Positions 46,218 to 57,825 of a stretch of DNA of 64,000 nt are shown piece after piece (the stretch's first letter is position 1; every line of letters starts with the position of its first letter). The notes under the pieces were generated by a model, which saw nothing but the letters and a program-made list of their open reading frames with translations, had not been told where the DNA came from and ran no database searches. The translations under genes and the position numbers were made by a program. The DNA is from Armigeres subalbatus (taxonomy: Eukaryota; Arthropoda; Insecta; Diptera; Culicidae), in contig NC_085140.1 of NCBI RefSeq assembly GCF_024139115.2, forward strand, positions 413,862,283 through 413,926,282, read 5' to 3'.

Positions 46218-46575
46218 CGTTTTTGGCCATATAATCCATTTAGCAAAGGACGTTCGGCTATTGATCCTTTCCGCCAAACGATCATTTTGGCCAAACGGCA
46301 TTTTCGATTGAATGACTTTTCGACTGAATGAACTTTTCAGCCAAACTTCATTTTTGTCCGAATGACATATTTGGCCAAGCCACTTTTTCGGCCATAAGAA
46401 TCGTTCAACACTTGACATTTTCGGCCGTATGACCCGTTCAGCAAAGGACATTAACGGCCGTATGGCTCGTTTGGCTGAATGAAATTTTAGGGCATATGAC
46501 TTTTGATCAGATTGGTTTCGGTCTAAAGGTTTGGTCAAGCCAAATAACATAGTGGCCTCCGGCCAAATGTCTTTC
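46218..46575. repeat. Degenerate TTTCGGCCAAATGAC-type short repeat
   Basis: About fifteen imperfect units of roughly 20-25 bp built on NNTTTTNGGCCAAANGAC (for example CATTTTGGCCAAACGGCATT, TTTCGGCCGTATGACCCG). The 132-codon minus-strand frame across it is a product of the repeat. A looser array of similar style (TTTCCCGAAAACGATACTTC) occurs at 59380-59560. Confidence 0.7.
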
Positions 46576-46599
46576 AACTGAAATTACTTCACAATCTTT

Positions 46600-49055
46600 A
46601 CAAACCGAAATTATATTCCAATCATTCAACAATATAATTGATTCAAACTTTGAGAGGTTGAAAGGACTGTTCTAGAAAATAGTCATAACAATTTTGTTGC
46701 AAATTAATTAAAATTATCTTTAAAGAATTTGCTCTTTTCAATGAACATATTCTTGCAATTACAAACCAGTTTATAAATAAAATGTGTTAGCGATGCCCAT
46801 CATTCTCAAATGAGTCCCTTTGCAAACCTATAAACTTTTAACATGTAATATGATTTGCTCAAATTCCTTAAGTGTTTATGTTACGTGTTAAAGTGTTCAT
46901 AGGCTTACATTAGTCTATTATGTAACAGACGTAAACGCCGACCCTGCTCTTTTGGTATATGCTTTATCAGCGCAATATCGGTTCGATACAGAAAGGCAAA
47001 CTCAGGCAAGCTCCGGCCATAAAGGCCACCAACCGTTTCGCACTCGCAAGCTGGCAGTAGTTGCCGGCTCCCCCGGGTGCTTGCTTTATGGTAATGGGGC
47101 TTACATGTTTAGTTTACGGTACCCTCGAGGAGATCCTGCAATGTGGTCCGTCCGGTTGAACTGACGCTGGACAATTGGATGATGCTCGTCGGTACATTCT
47201 GTTGAGCGTATATTTCCGGTGAATTGTTTTGCGTTGATTATTACCGTTGCCGCAGAGTGTGTTCTATTGTGAATGTCTCACTACAGTGACTAATTGGATT
47301 GTCGAAATTTAGAAAAGCTTTCTGTTTCACCAACCAGTATAGAAACCAACAGAAGATAGCTTTATCGATTAAGCTGTAGTTGCTGTTTTGAAGTAAAATA
47401 TGTTATATGTTTTGAAGTAAAACAGTTTAATTTTAACTAAATTGACGTTTCTATGAGGCATCCTTTGTACAAAACAAGGTTCATTTCAACGACTTCGTTA
47501 TGTAGCACATACGTTTGCTTTCTGGGCATAAATCTATAACTAAGGAAATGTTCACTAAAACCTGAATTGTGAAACCAGTGTTGCTCACAAACCATGCGCC
47601 TCCATCTGGTATCGTATTACCATTCAGTCGGAAAAATCAAACGCAGCACCAACGGTAGACAAAATTTACAATGAACTTTTCTCCGTAACCCATAATTGGT
47701 TTTCTCGTATCTCATTTGCACAAAGTTTGATTTTTTTTATTCAAACTCATACTATAGTTTAAAAACAATTCCAATACTTCGAGCTACAGGTTATTAAACT
47801 CGGTTATGTGCTGTTTGCGATAAACACGAACCTAAACTAGAAAGTTCATGCAATTGTGGTGGAACATGCTCAATAGAAAAAATTGAGTAAAAATTCGCCA
47901 GATTTAGTTGGAAAATTTTTTATTTTAGATTCCATCATTATACAAACTATATCTGTGTTGAAAAATGATACCATTTAATTTAATCTCCGTTTTTCACTTG
48001 GCAGCGAATCCTTCACGTCAAATAAAAAAGAACAAAAATAAAAACAACTACAATTATACCACCGACTAACCATCAATTAGGCATATAATCCCTTCCGTTT
48101 CCGCTGACAGTCCCTGACAGAGCCCATTTTGCAGAAATACATCCAATTCGCTTCTTGGTATGTATGCCAATTTATATTCACGGACAGCACTCACTCCAAA
48201 ACTGTGCCACAAATTCCGACATCCAGAAGAAAAAAAAATAAAAAAGGTAATCTAACTTCTCGCCTGACATGCGAACCTGCGCGGTCGTCGGCAATCAGTA
48301 GGTAGATAGGTGAGGTGTCGGAGGAAAGGGCTGGGATCGTGTTGGAATGATGAACACATAAATGTGGCACTTGTTTGAAGATTAATGATCCTTGATGGGA
48401 AAAGTGACAAGTCGGAAAAACGAACCGAAAGCATGCCCACACGTGCTTATTGAGTTTTACTTCCAGCGGGGATCTGGATTCGGGCAAGATTTCTGGCACA
48501 ACATTAAACGGATTACCGGTTGATGTATATTGACGTACATAGTGGGCTGCAAGTTCCCTCAGCACTATGCGGGCTTTTGTTTTTGTGTCTGAAAAGATTT
48601 TTTTGCCGAAAATACCACATTTCTTGAATAACAAATTTTCTAGAGAAAAAAACCTTCAAAAAATTAAATTCCGAATATTTCTCCAATAAGAAGAATTTTC
48701 GAAAATAACAATTCTTCGAAACAAAGCTGTCCTACAAGTTGTGCGAAACAATTTGCTCTTGCTTTGCTTGTTTTATCATCCAAGCGATTATATAATATTC
48801 ATTAACTTCACATTACCTTATAATGTCAGCGATCTTTTTCTTGAGAGGTATCCCTTCGAACTTTTACATTCATTAATGTATCTCCTATTTTTTCGATGTA
48901 AATAAAATAAAGCATAACGCATAAGATATATGAAAAACGGATCTGAAACTAATGGAATATATGACTCTCTAAAAGTTGTCTGAAATCTTCATTATTCCGT
49001 GAATTTGTTCTATTCAAATAAGTTTATATATCAAGCTTCCTACAGGACTTTGAGG
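46600..49055. other. Geneless stretch, possibly single copy
   Basis: No recognisable gene. A 147-codon minus-strand frame at 48191-48634 has no domain I know, contains a low-complexity Phe run and overlaps another frame. 46930-47170 is GC-richer and unexplained. No transposon ends are identified. Confidence 0.4.
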
Positions 49056-49079
49056 ACTATTGGTGGGTTCCGAGCATCC

Positions 49080-50065
49080 TGAAAGGAGGTTTTCGAACCT
49101 CTTTAAAGAAATTTACGAGCCTCTTGGAAGGAAGTTTCCAAGCCTTATTGAAAAAGACATCCGAGCCTCTTGAAAGAAGGCTTTCGAGCCTCTTGAAAGG
49201 AGGCTTCCGAGCCTCTTGAAAGGAGGAGGCTTCCGAGCCTCTTGAAAAGAGGAGGCTTCCGAGCCTCTTGAAAGGAGGCTTCCGAGCCTCTTGAAAGGAG
49301 GAGGCTTCCGAGCCTCTTAAAAAGAGGAGGCTTCCGAGCCTCTTGAAAGGAGGAGGCTTCCGAGCCTCTTGGAATGAGGAGGCTTCCGAGCCTCTTGAAA
49401 GGAGGAGGCTTCCGAGCCTCTTGAAAGGAGGAGGCTTCCGAGCCTCTTGAAAGGAGGAGGCTTCCGAGCCTCTTGAAAGGAGGAGACTTCCGAGCCTCTT
49501 GAAAGGAGGCTTCCGAGCCTCTTGAAAGGAGGAGGCTGAGCCTCTTGAAAGGAGGCTTCCTGAGCCTCTTGAAAGGAGGAGGCTTCTGAGCCTCTTGAAA
49601 GGAGGAGGCTTGAGCCTCTTGAAAGGAGGAGGCTTCTGAGCCTCTTGAAGGAGGAGGCTTCTGAGCCTCTTGAAAGGAGGAGGCTTCTGAGCCTCTTGAA
49701 AGGAGGAGGCTTCTGAGCCTCTTGAAAGGAGGAGGCTTCTGAGCCTCTTGAAAGGAGGAGGCTCTGAGCCTCTTGAAAGGAGGAGGCTTCTGAGCCTCTT
49801 GAAAGGAGGCTTCTGAGCCTCTTGAAAGGAGGCTTCTGAGGCCTCTTGAAAGGAGGCTTCCTGAGCCTCTTGAAAGGAGGCTTCTGAGCCTCTTGAAAGG
49901 AGGCTTCTGAGCCTCTTGAAAGGAGGCTTCCTGAGGCCTCTTGAAAGGAGGCTTCCGAGCCTCTTGAAAGGAGGCTTCCGAGCCTCTTGAAAGGAGGCTT
50001 CCGAGCCTCTTGAAAGGAGGCTTCCGAGCCTCTTGAAAGGAGGCTGCCGAGCCTCTGGAGAGGAC
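49080..50065. repeat. 23/26-bp minisatellite, about 40 copies
   Basis: The unit is GAGCCTCTTGAAAGGAGGCTTCC (23 bp) or the same with an extra AGG (26 bp). Three blocks are visible: TTCCGAG units, mostly 26 bp (49190-49530); TTCTGAG units of 26 bp (49560-49800); and 23-bp units, TTCTGAG then TTCCGAG (49800-50065). No unit contains a stop in any minus-strand frame, so frames of 267-345 codons (a 23-residue cycle of EASFQEARKPPFKRLGSLLS type) run through on the minus strand. I regard them as artefacts. Confidence 0.95.
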
Positions 50066-50124
50066 CATTTGGGAAAAACCAAATTTTCATACAATGTGGG
50101 TATCTGAGTACCTGTAACAATAAG

Positions 50125-50670
50125 GAAGGAAGAGGAAGACCTAGTGGTGTTGGTGCTGAGGTAATGCTTGATGGGGATGTGTTTGAAGTTGTTGAAGAAT
50201 TTGTTTACCTTGGAATGCTTGTGATATGTGACAATGGCGTTTCCCGTGAAGTGAAAAGACGTATTGCTGCTGCGAATAGGGCCTTTTACGGATTACGTAA
50301 CCAGCTTTGGTCCCGCAACATGCAGACGGAAACGTAATTTACTCTATACAAAACTTTGATTCTACCAGTGGCCCTTCATGGAAATGAAGCATGGACGTCA
50401 AAAGAGGCGGACCGGAAAGCTTTCGGGGCTTTGAGCGAAAAGTGCTGCGTACAATACTCGGAGGGAAACTAGAAAATGGTGTGTGGCGCAGACGCAGACG
50501 CAGCTGTATCAAGTATACAAAGAAGAAATATTGCGAATCGTATAAACTACGGCAGACTTCAGTGGGCTGGTCACTTAGTGCGAATGTTGTAAGAAAAGAT
50601 AGCGAAAACAATATTCAACAGAGAACCAAAAAAATCGATCTATAGTCCGACGCTGCACTCAACTAAACGA
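50125..50670 (+). pseudogene. RTE-type LINE C-terminal fragment
   Basis: The plus strand reads EVMLDGDVFEVVEEFVYLGM, REVKRRIAAANRAFYGLRNQ, LYKTLILPVALHGNEAW, then after a frameshift FERKVLRTILGGKLENGVWR and RLQWAGHLVRM in a third frame. This is the block after the RT palm, homologous to the segment at 32015-32690 but from a distinct, older family (YGxETW is HGNEAW here). At least one stop (about 50336) and two frameshifts. It abuts the minisatellite, so its upstream part is lost. Confidence 0.75.
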
Positions 50671-50694
50671 TTGAAAAAACCCGAGCGAGATCGC

Positions 50695-51300
50695 CCAGTA
50701 AACCACATATCGTATAATAAACAGCAAATAAAATCGCATTTGCATTTATCAAAAATCTGAATCGCATTGTATATCAAACTTTGTCAGATTATTGTCGAAA
50801 GATGTTGTATTGAATGCATCGTATACGATAATTTTTACCGTAGTGAAAATCAATCGTAATTGTGTGAATAAAAACTCGTAATGACTTATACTCCTTGCAA
50901 TATCCTATATCAGTGCGAATGAATGTCTATGTGAATCGTAATACAATTGAAACCACTTCAGTCCAAATAGCTTGTAAAAGTTTCAAGCAGTTGTGAAGAT
51001 ATAAATTGTGTAGTTTATGTTGGGCAAATGTGCCGTATGGTGCAGTGGTAGAGTATCCGCCTGTAAATCCAAAGATCGCATGTTCAAGACATGGTGCTGG
51101 TAATATTTTTTTTATTTTTTATATTTTTATGTATAATCGTAATACTGTTCTCATGATGTCGGGAGAAATCGTATAATAAAACTCGTATGTACCTATATCG
51201 CCTCCACTTTGGTACGTATATAGCCAATCTGTGCATTATATACGATTAAGTTGGTTCTCATATAATAACCTATATCAACAGATATAGATACTAAAATGTT
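50695..51300. mobile_element. Repeat with TCGTATAATAA motifs and a tRNA-like head
   Basis: CATATCGTATAATAAAC (50706), AAATCGTATAATAAAACTCG (51168) and related words (CGTATACGATAA, TATATACGATTAAG) recur across the block, which contains the tRNA-like sequence at 51031-51100. The edges are not resolved. Confidence 0.4.
51031..51100 (+). tRNA. tRNA-like pseudogene (Gly-like), probable SINE head
   Basis: TGGTGCAGTGGTAGAGTATC resembles box A and the D arm of tRNA-Gly genes, and GCATGTTCAAGACATGG resembles a degenerate T arm/box B. The acceptor arms pair poorly and the anticodon stem is not convincing, so it is not a functional tRNA. Confidence 0.4.
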
Positions 51301-51425
51301 GACGGGGCGGGCAGGTTTGTCTAGTGAATTATTTTTTTAAAAGTACTTGGTAATGCTCAGCAAATCTCAATCGAACGTGGAGGTAAATAGGTAGGTATAT
51401 CATCATATTAATATTTTAATAATCC

Positions 51426-51547
51426 TGTCCAATGAGCAGCTCAAAGTAGCTCGAAGCTATTCCCATCCCTTTCATGTCCATTTGTTGACAAACAAGAACG
51501 AGCAAGACGGGAACAACTTCGAGCTACTTCTAGCTGCTCATTGGACA
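51426..51547. mobile_element. 122-bp MITE with TGTCCAATGAGCAGCT ends
   Basis: TGTCCAATGAGCAGCTCAAA (then GTAGCTCGAAG) at the left mirrors the right end, reversed (TGTCCAATGAGCAGCTAGAA then GTAGCTCGAAG). The near-perfect inverted repeats of about 30 bp leave a 60-bp centre. No ORF. Target duplication unclear. Confidence 0.75.
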
Positions 51548-52527
51548 TCACTAACAACTGCAGAAAGCAACGAGAATCGAACCTTTTACATTATACACTG
51601 TCCTCATTTACAAATGAAACCTTGATACGCTTATTTGCGAAGAACTGATTATTATTGTTATAGGACAAATACCAATTTCCACCAAACGGTCACGTACAAA
51701 GGGGAGAATGTTACAACATGCACCATTTTTCTATCATATTGAATTTCAACAGTTTTTGTGAAAGACTGCTGTTAAAAGAGCGAAGCTCATGACAAGGGAA
51801 ATCGAAAAGGTATTCGAAGTTTAGAAGGTGCGATGCCCTTTCTATGGAACTCACCTTACGACATTCATTTAGATGAACAATTTTGCACATAATCAACACC
51901 TAGTCGTAATGATGTCTTTTTCGCTTTTTGTGTGACTCCTTTCTTCTTAGCTTCTTGGTTTTTTGCGTACTACCCACATGAATCGAAATCCGTACACCTA
52001 AGAACGCAATTTTATTAGGCTCTAGAAAATATGAATCGAATTCAAATAGAACATTCGTAACTGGTACAAGTGCTCGAGGGCCTCTATTTTTTATGTGCCC
52101 CACTGTTATAGTTACACTGTTAGAGTTTTCTAAAAGTATACGTCAAAATAGACTGCTCAACGGTGAAAAGACAAAATCCACGAAAACTAACATGGGACAA
52201 CTATGCGTAGAAGGGCAGTGTATTGCATTGAAAACAACGAAAAATGTGATAAAATTATGAATAAAATTAAAATATTCTGATCAGGGTTCGTAATGCTCAC
52301 TCAATCTCAGAAGCACAGGATGCTCCCTTACGAAAAATTACGGGGAGAAATCACTTTTCGGGAAAGAAAAACAGAATGGAGACTACTAGCCATTTTTCGC
52401 TCACTTCGATTGCTGCCAAACGTTGGTTTGCTCTTTTTCTTTCATATTCGAGTCTTTTCGTGGCATCATCAATGCAAATGGTAGTAGCTTATGTGGAACA
52501 AATAACTTAATGCTTTCATACAGATAG
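51548..52527. other. Geneless stretch
   Basis: Two adjoining minus-strand frames (51711-51899, 51900-52103) encode peptides with no recognised domain (the second reads ENSNSVTI-like sequence then LFEFDSYFLEPNKIAFLG). They may be remnants of a retroelement, but I cannot support a call. Confidence 0.3.
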
Positions 52528-52606
52528 CGTGGTGGCATGGCTAGAGTAAGCGCAACCCCGCGGCTATTATTGTCACTATTCTGGGTTCGAATCCCGGCGC
52601 AACCAT
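52528..52606 (+). tRNA. tRNA-like pseudogene with canonical box B
   Basis: GTGGCATGGCTAGAGTAAGC matches box A style and GGGTTCGAATCCC (52583-52595) is a perfect RNA polymerase III box B. The 3' arm CGCAACCA has no good 5' partner, and the middle does not form a normal anticodon arm. Probably a SINE head or tRNA relic. Confidence 0.45.
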
Positions 52607-54079
52607 ACTATTTTGTAATTGTTCTGCGATAATTCTTCCGAGAAGTGAGTGAGAGGTAAAAGTGATGAAACGAAAAAGGATTTTCATATAAAAGGCAAAG
52701 ATTTTCGTTTATGTTTATGTTAAGGTTAATTCTAGAGAAAAGATTGATGGGCGAAAGATAATCCTAAACATAAACAAGGAAAAAAGGTTTTCCCTTGGCC
52801 CGAAAAGCGCTTGCTTTGGTCTCATTGAAATGAAAAGTCAAAACCCTGAATTCCCTGATTATCTACATTCGGTAATTTTCCCTGCTGATTCGTTATGACC
52901 TGCTCTCCCCAGCTCTATATTCACCACCAGGCGAATAATGCCAAGTTCCATGTTCCAGCAGCAGCCATTTGTTGAGCGAAAATCGATCGGAGGCCGCCCG
53001 CACATGCAACGCCGCTTTGGCTAACATTATAAGCCTGGATCACGGACAGCCGAGAAATCACGTTACGTCTGCAGCTGATTTTTATGAACGCCATAAATTA
53101 GCGCCATTTCCAGCCGCCACTGGATGGTTTCGGATCGAACGCCGGCTGCCACTGCCGTCGATGCCAAGCAACAGCCTTCCACGGAGACATGTTGTCCAGC
53201 GGCGGCGAACGAACCCGGCTTGGTCTCGATGGTCAAGGCAAAATACATTAATTATGTGTTAACGAGGCAAGCGCTTCTTGAACTTTTCGGGTAAAACTAG
53301 GCACATCCACAGAATGGGCGACGACGACGACAACAGCGACCACAGGAAAGTGCATTGCAGTTTAGTTGACTTTGCGGTAATTAAATTTGAAACTTTCGGA
53401 TTGGCAATTGGTGCTTTCGGTCAATTCGTTTCAAAAGGAGCAATCAACCGTAACGCCTAGTGGAATTGAGTTAACACACAGCCCTTGTTAATGATGGCCT
53501 GCATTCAACGCCAGAAGTCCACTCGTCTGAATACATCATCAGAAATGAAATGAATGGGACTGCCCGTCATCGTCGTCCTTTCCATCATCAGCAGCCTGGA
53601 GGCTTTCAACCAGGTTAAGCTCAAAATGCTACAACGTTTACAATTCACTCATATGTCGCTAGAATAGCTAGATGGTTAGTGCAACGTTGTGCATTTTCTT
53701 CAACCAGGTTTTGAGCTATACCCAATCAGAGAATGTATGATTTTATGGCATTAAGCTGAGGCACATGAACAGATTGCATCACGAGAAAAAAGAAATAGAA
53801 CAAACGGGTGTCTACATAGAATCTATTTTTATACTTCTATTTTGGAACGATTCTTTATACACTCCGCCAACCTTATTTGCTCACAAAAAAAAATTGGCGG
53901 ATAACAATGGAACTTAAGTCATCAAACCTAGCGTCATTAGACTGACGCGCTAGCCATCTGGACTATATACCAGATTAGAGAAGCAGTGATAAAAAAAACT
54001 ATCATATTTCTCGTTCTGTATTATGCGAATGTGATAATTATCATATAATCCCAAGTAGAAGAGTAATAGAGATAGCATA
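52607..54079. other. Geneless stretch with two further tRNA-like patches
   Basis: 52920-53270 is GC-richer with a 97-codon frame of no recognised domain. GCTAGATGGTTAGTGCAACG (53669-53688) on the plus strand and CCAGATGGCTAGCGCGTCAG (about 53942-53961) on the minus strand resemble tRNA D arms in opposite orientations. Confidence 0.35.
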
Positions 54080-55383
54080 CACAGCAAAAAATAATTAAAT
54101 CTACACGACGTGTAAATTAGAAATGATGTAATAATAAATTGATTTAATCGGGAATTTGATTGAAAATGTAGTAGATTTTATAAAAGCTGTAATAATTAAT
54201 TAATTGAAATTTGAATTCAATTGTGAATTGAGTTTATTTTAATGCACACAATTAGAGCATCAAAAAACATATAATTTTAAATTGTATTCCACACGTATTT
54301 ATAGTAGAGAGTATTTTTCAACTGCTACTTTAAAAATAAATGAATATACATCGAATTTTCAATCAATATTGATTTAATTTTCAATCGTCGTGTAAAATAA
54401 CAGTAACAAAAGGAGAAAATAAATAGCAGATACCGCAAGTGCACTTTGGTATTTTTCGCTCAGTGGTGCTTCATTTGTTTCGGGAGGATTAATTGTAAGT
54501 TGTGTGGCGAAATTTATCAGCCTTACGCGTGCCAACAATTTCGAAATGTGCATTTCTCGAGTAAGGATTTTAATCGTATTCGGTGCAAATCTTTTGAAAC
54601 GTTTAAAAGGCATCTGCGTTAGCTACACTTTAATTCAATCTATCCGTATTTACCTTGTCATAAGACGAGTTTATACAATCCCATTGAATTTCACCACTTA
54701 ATTGTATCTTGACAGATACGTATTTCGACCTCAACAGTAAGGCCGTCTTCAGTGTCTTGTACTTGACTCGACTTGTCGAAATTTCGATGGCAGAACATAC
54801 TTGGAATACACACTTGGGTTCCAGACAGCAAGTATTCTTCCTATTCTGCGTTGTCGAACATTAAAGAAATGAGAGGCTGATACTGCTATTATTAGTACAT
54901 GTATCGTGTAATTGAATAAATAAATAAATGAATTTATTAAACTCACCATTTTATTTAAATAATACTATCACACATTTTTCAAGCTTCCATTCTATTGAAT
55001 TGATATTTAATTGCGTTCGCATATATTAGGTATTCTATTTTCCATCCACAAATATTCTTAAAAAGGGCGACATTATATACATAATTGGGTTTCCAAAATG
55101 TGCCCTATACTGTTCATTTGAGCCAATAGAATTTTTCTGTTGAAAATCCCAAATTAAAAAAAAAAGTGAACGAAATGTCAAATTACACCATCGTTTAATT
55201 TTACACGATCATGTAAAATTAAACGAGTTGAAAGATTCAATTAAATCTACATGTCATGTAATTTCGCATGACTACATTTTCAATCAGTGTAAATTTAATA
55301 TTTGACTCATTTTTGCGTTTATTTTCATGCTCCAAATATGTGCATGAAAATAAATGTAAATTTACACAAAAATTAATACTGTG
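54080..55383. mobile_element. CACAG...CTGTG element, copy 2 (1.3 kb, interrupted)
   Basis: CACAGCAAAAAATAATTAAA at the left and, reversed, CACAGTATTAATTTTTGTG at the right are flanked by TA (54078-54079 and 55384-55385). Both arms carry versions of ATGCNCANATTTGGAGCAT (54242-54262 and 55325-55345). The hammerhead-like repeat at 54654-54779 is inserted in it. Confidence 0.65.
54654..54779 (-). repeat. Second copy of the hammerhead-like repeat
   Basis: The minus strand ends CTTATGACAAG as at 7397 and contains the same core, CTGAAGACGGCC, GAGGTCGAAATACGTATC, TGTCAAGATAC (54711-54755). The opposite palindromic arm present at 7223-7275 is absent here, so the basic unit is one arm plus the core. 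Confidence 0.75.
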
Positions 55384-55639
55384 TAGGGTGTTGTTAGTTG
55401 AAATGGAACTATGCTTATCTATGTCCTTCTCCTCCATCACGGAGTCGGTTAGATTGTGTAAGTCGAAGTTATACTGTTAGACACGATGCATATATTTTGT
55501 AACTGCTACTGTATAGGTAAAGGTACTAATTCCGAGTACCAATTTGAGACACTATCTCGCGCTTTGTTTCATAGAGGCGTAACTGTATTGATGAATTTCT
55601 CTCAATCGATTTTTTTTGTTAATATCCTCAATTGTTTCA

Positions 55640-55675
55640 AAAGCTTCTTCTTATTAGCATTACATCCCCACACTG
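55640..55675 (-). mobile_element. Feilai SINE fragment, left piece
   Basis: CTTCTTCTTATTAGCATTAC then ATCCCCACACTG matches the 37342 Feilai start. It is continued by GGGACAGAGCCGCCTCACAG at 56538-56557 after the inserted MITE. Confidence 0.75.
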
Positions 55676-56536
55676 CACAGTTAGAATTTTTGTGTAAATT
55701 TACATTTATTTTGATGCACATATTTGGAGCATCGAAATACATCTAAAATTAAGTTCGATGTTAAATTTACATCACTTTAAAATTAAATTGAGATCGTTGA
55801 ATTTTACACGTTTGGCTTGGAGGGCGCATTTAAAATTACATGAATGTAAAATCCAACGTCCGATCCCACTACCCACTCCCAAATACAATCAATCTTTAAA
55901 ATGAATAAAGTTTCATTTCTTACTGTTTTATTTTACGCCTAAATGAAAACATAAATATTCACAATTACATCAAATATATCAATTAATAGGATAGGGAGGA
56001 ATATCTAATTATCTATCCACGAAATATGGTGTCAGACCGAAATTCAGAGCCGCGAGGTCAAACGAATAGGCTGCAAAATCAATATACAATTAGAAATTAA
56101 TAAAATAAATAATCAATCAGAAATTAAATAATATTCAACAAAACTATTCTTACCATTCACGTAGTTACTCCGTTGTTTACATTAAATTTGTTCACTAATA
56201 AGCCGTTTTCGAGACACAGTTCAGATACTCTTGATCTTAATGCGATAACGAGCTCTGCTACCATCTTGTTTTCACATTCATTCTGGCATTGTTTCAACCC
56301 GCTTAAATTTACACGATCGTGTAAAGTTTTATTGATGCACAATTAAATGCATATCGATGTATTTATACATCAATTGAAAAATGAATGATGATTCGTTTAA
56401 TTTTATATCTTTTTCAATGCTCTTAATATGTGCATTGATTTCGATGGAAATTTCAATCAAATAACAAATTCAATTACTGTGTTTTTACGACTGGCCCTGT
56501 TTACATGTCGTTGAAATTTAAATAATTTTTGCTGTG
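55676..56536. mobile_element. CACAG...CTGTG element, copy 3 (861 bp), inside a Feilai SINE
   Basis: It starts CACAGTTAGAATTTTTGTG and ends, reversed, CACAGCAAAAATTATTTAAA. It splits the Feilai sequence ...CCCCACACTG|GGACAGAGCC with TG on each side (a 2-bp duplication). ATGCACATATTTGGAGCATC (55715-55734) near the left is mirrored by ATGCTCTTAATATGTGCATT near 56417-56436. No ORF. Confidence 0.8.
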
Positions 56537-56570
56537 TGGGACAGAGCCGCCTCACAGCTTAGTGTTCAGG
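56537..56570 (-). mobile_element. Feilai SINE fragment, right piece
   Basis: Continues the fragment at 55640-55675 (GGACAGAGCCGCCTCACAGC, TTAGTGTTCA), then departs from Feilai. The tRNA-like head is missing, so the SINE was already truncated or later deleted. Confidence 0.75.
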
Positions 56571-57394
56571 CATACCAAATTCTTGTGCTAATTCCAAAAT
56601 GATTATAAACTAACATGACATGTGACATAAAGTTAATTCAAAAGTGATTTCTTGTAAGGTCTGTAAGGTCAATTATTACATTTATTTTTTTTTTTACTTT
56701 TTTATATCCATCATTTCTATATTTCATCTTATAAATGATCATCTTATAAATAATTTTCCATCATATCCATTTTTTGAATAATCATAACTAATAATATTTT
56801 ATGTAACTACAACATCAATACCATTCAGATTCTTTTACAAATACAACACAACTGATGTTTGGCGATTTGTAGCTATATTGTATAATAAAACATAATTCCG
56901 CAACTCGTTTCAACTTTCATAACACGAGAACTCGCGTGTTGTAAAAAGTACAACAGTCCTAAAATCCGTTATAATGAAGCCAATTCAATTGATAGGGACA
57001 CGGCAGGTATTTTCGTCTGTTCGTCATAGTCTCGAAAACCAGTAAAAGAGACGCTTTTTTGTAAAACTCATACGTACCAAATCGTAAGCTCAGGAGAAAC
57101 GTTCTGCTATAGTGGAGTACTAGCAAAAGTACGTTGCTTTAGTTGGTTTTAGCTCCTACGACGATAGACGGAAATACCTGCCGTGTCCTTATCAACGTGA
57201 TTTTTTCGGGAAAATAATAAAGGGGATATATTCTCTCATTGAGGACATTTTTAAGTCCAATGGATCTTCTGCTGGTCCTCCGGAAGATCCGGAACCAACG
57301 GAACACCGGTGAAAATAGTCCATCTTCACAATAAATGGCGCAATGCTTCTTATAAGAGTTCTAAAAACTCTAAAAACTCTGAAAAAAATCTAGA
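56571..57394. other. Geneless stretch
   Basis: AT-rich, no gene. CTCCTACGACGATAGACGGA (57154-57173) repeats a phrase found at 31950-31967 beside the minus-strand LINE tail. Confidence 0.35.
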
Positions 57395-57825
57395 TCCATC
57401 TATAATCCCCCTCTATGAGTCAAGAAAAAATTTAGAATTCTCCCACTGAGCGGCGCTAGTGTACATGAAAATACCAGTTTGGTTCGATATCTCGAGATCT
57501 ATGGGATTTAGGAAATTTCCGTTTTCTACAAAGTTGTTCAAGGATTGGAAACCAATATGTTGAGAAACTGTTAAGTTCAGAATTCAGCCGCAAGGCGGCG
57601 CTAGTGTATATGAGATATTAGTTTGGTTAGATATCTCGGGATTTGTGGGAATTAGAAAGTTGCGGTCTTCAACAAAGTTGTTCGAGGATTGGAATCCAAT
57701 ATGTTGAGAAGCTAATTAGTTTGAAATTCATCCGCAATGTGGCGCTACTGTATATTAGATATCAGTTTGGTTTGATATCTCAGGATCTATTGGTTTTGGA
57801 AAGTTGACATCTTCTATATTATATA
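57395..57825. repeat. About 144-bp satellite, first block (3 units)
   Basis: Units contain GCGGCGCTAGTGTATATGAG, GGTTCGATATCTCGGGATCT and GTTGTTCGAGGATTGGAAAC. The last phrase is spaced 144 bp (about 57541, 57685). The array is broken at about 57826 and resumes at 60063. Confidence 0.85.

Noticed and set aside
46179..46577. 132-codon minus-strand frame
   Set aside because: It spans a degenerate GGCCAAA-type repeat. The peptide is a diffuse repeat of RPKMSFAERVI-like words with no domain.
48191..48634. 147-codon minus-strand frame
   Set aside because: No recognisable motif, ends in a low-complexity Phe run and overlaps a second frame. No splice or promoter evidence.
49057..50120. Frames of 267-345 codons rich in Pro, Ser and Lys on the minus strand
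   Set aside because: Produced by the 23/26-bp minisatellite. All three minus-strand frames encode the same 23-residue cycle, which is expected of a stop-free tandem repeat rather than a protein gene.
51031..51100. Functional tRNA-Gly gene
   Set aside because: The acceptor and anticodon stems do not pair properly and the T arm is degenerate. Kept only as a tRNA-like pseudogene.
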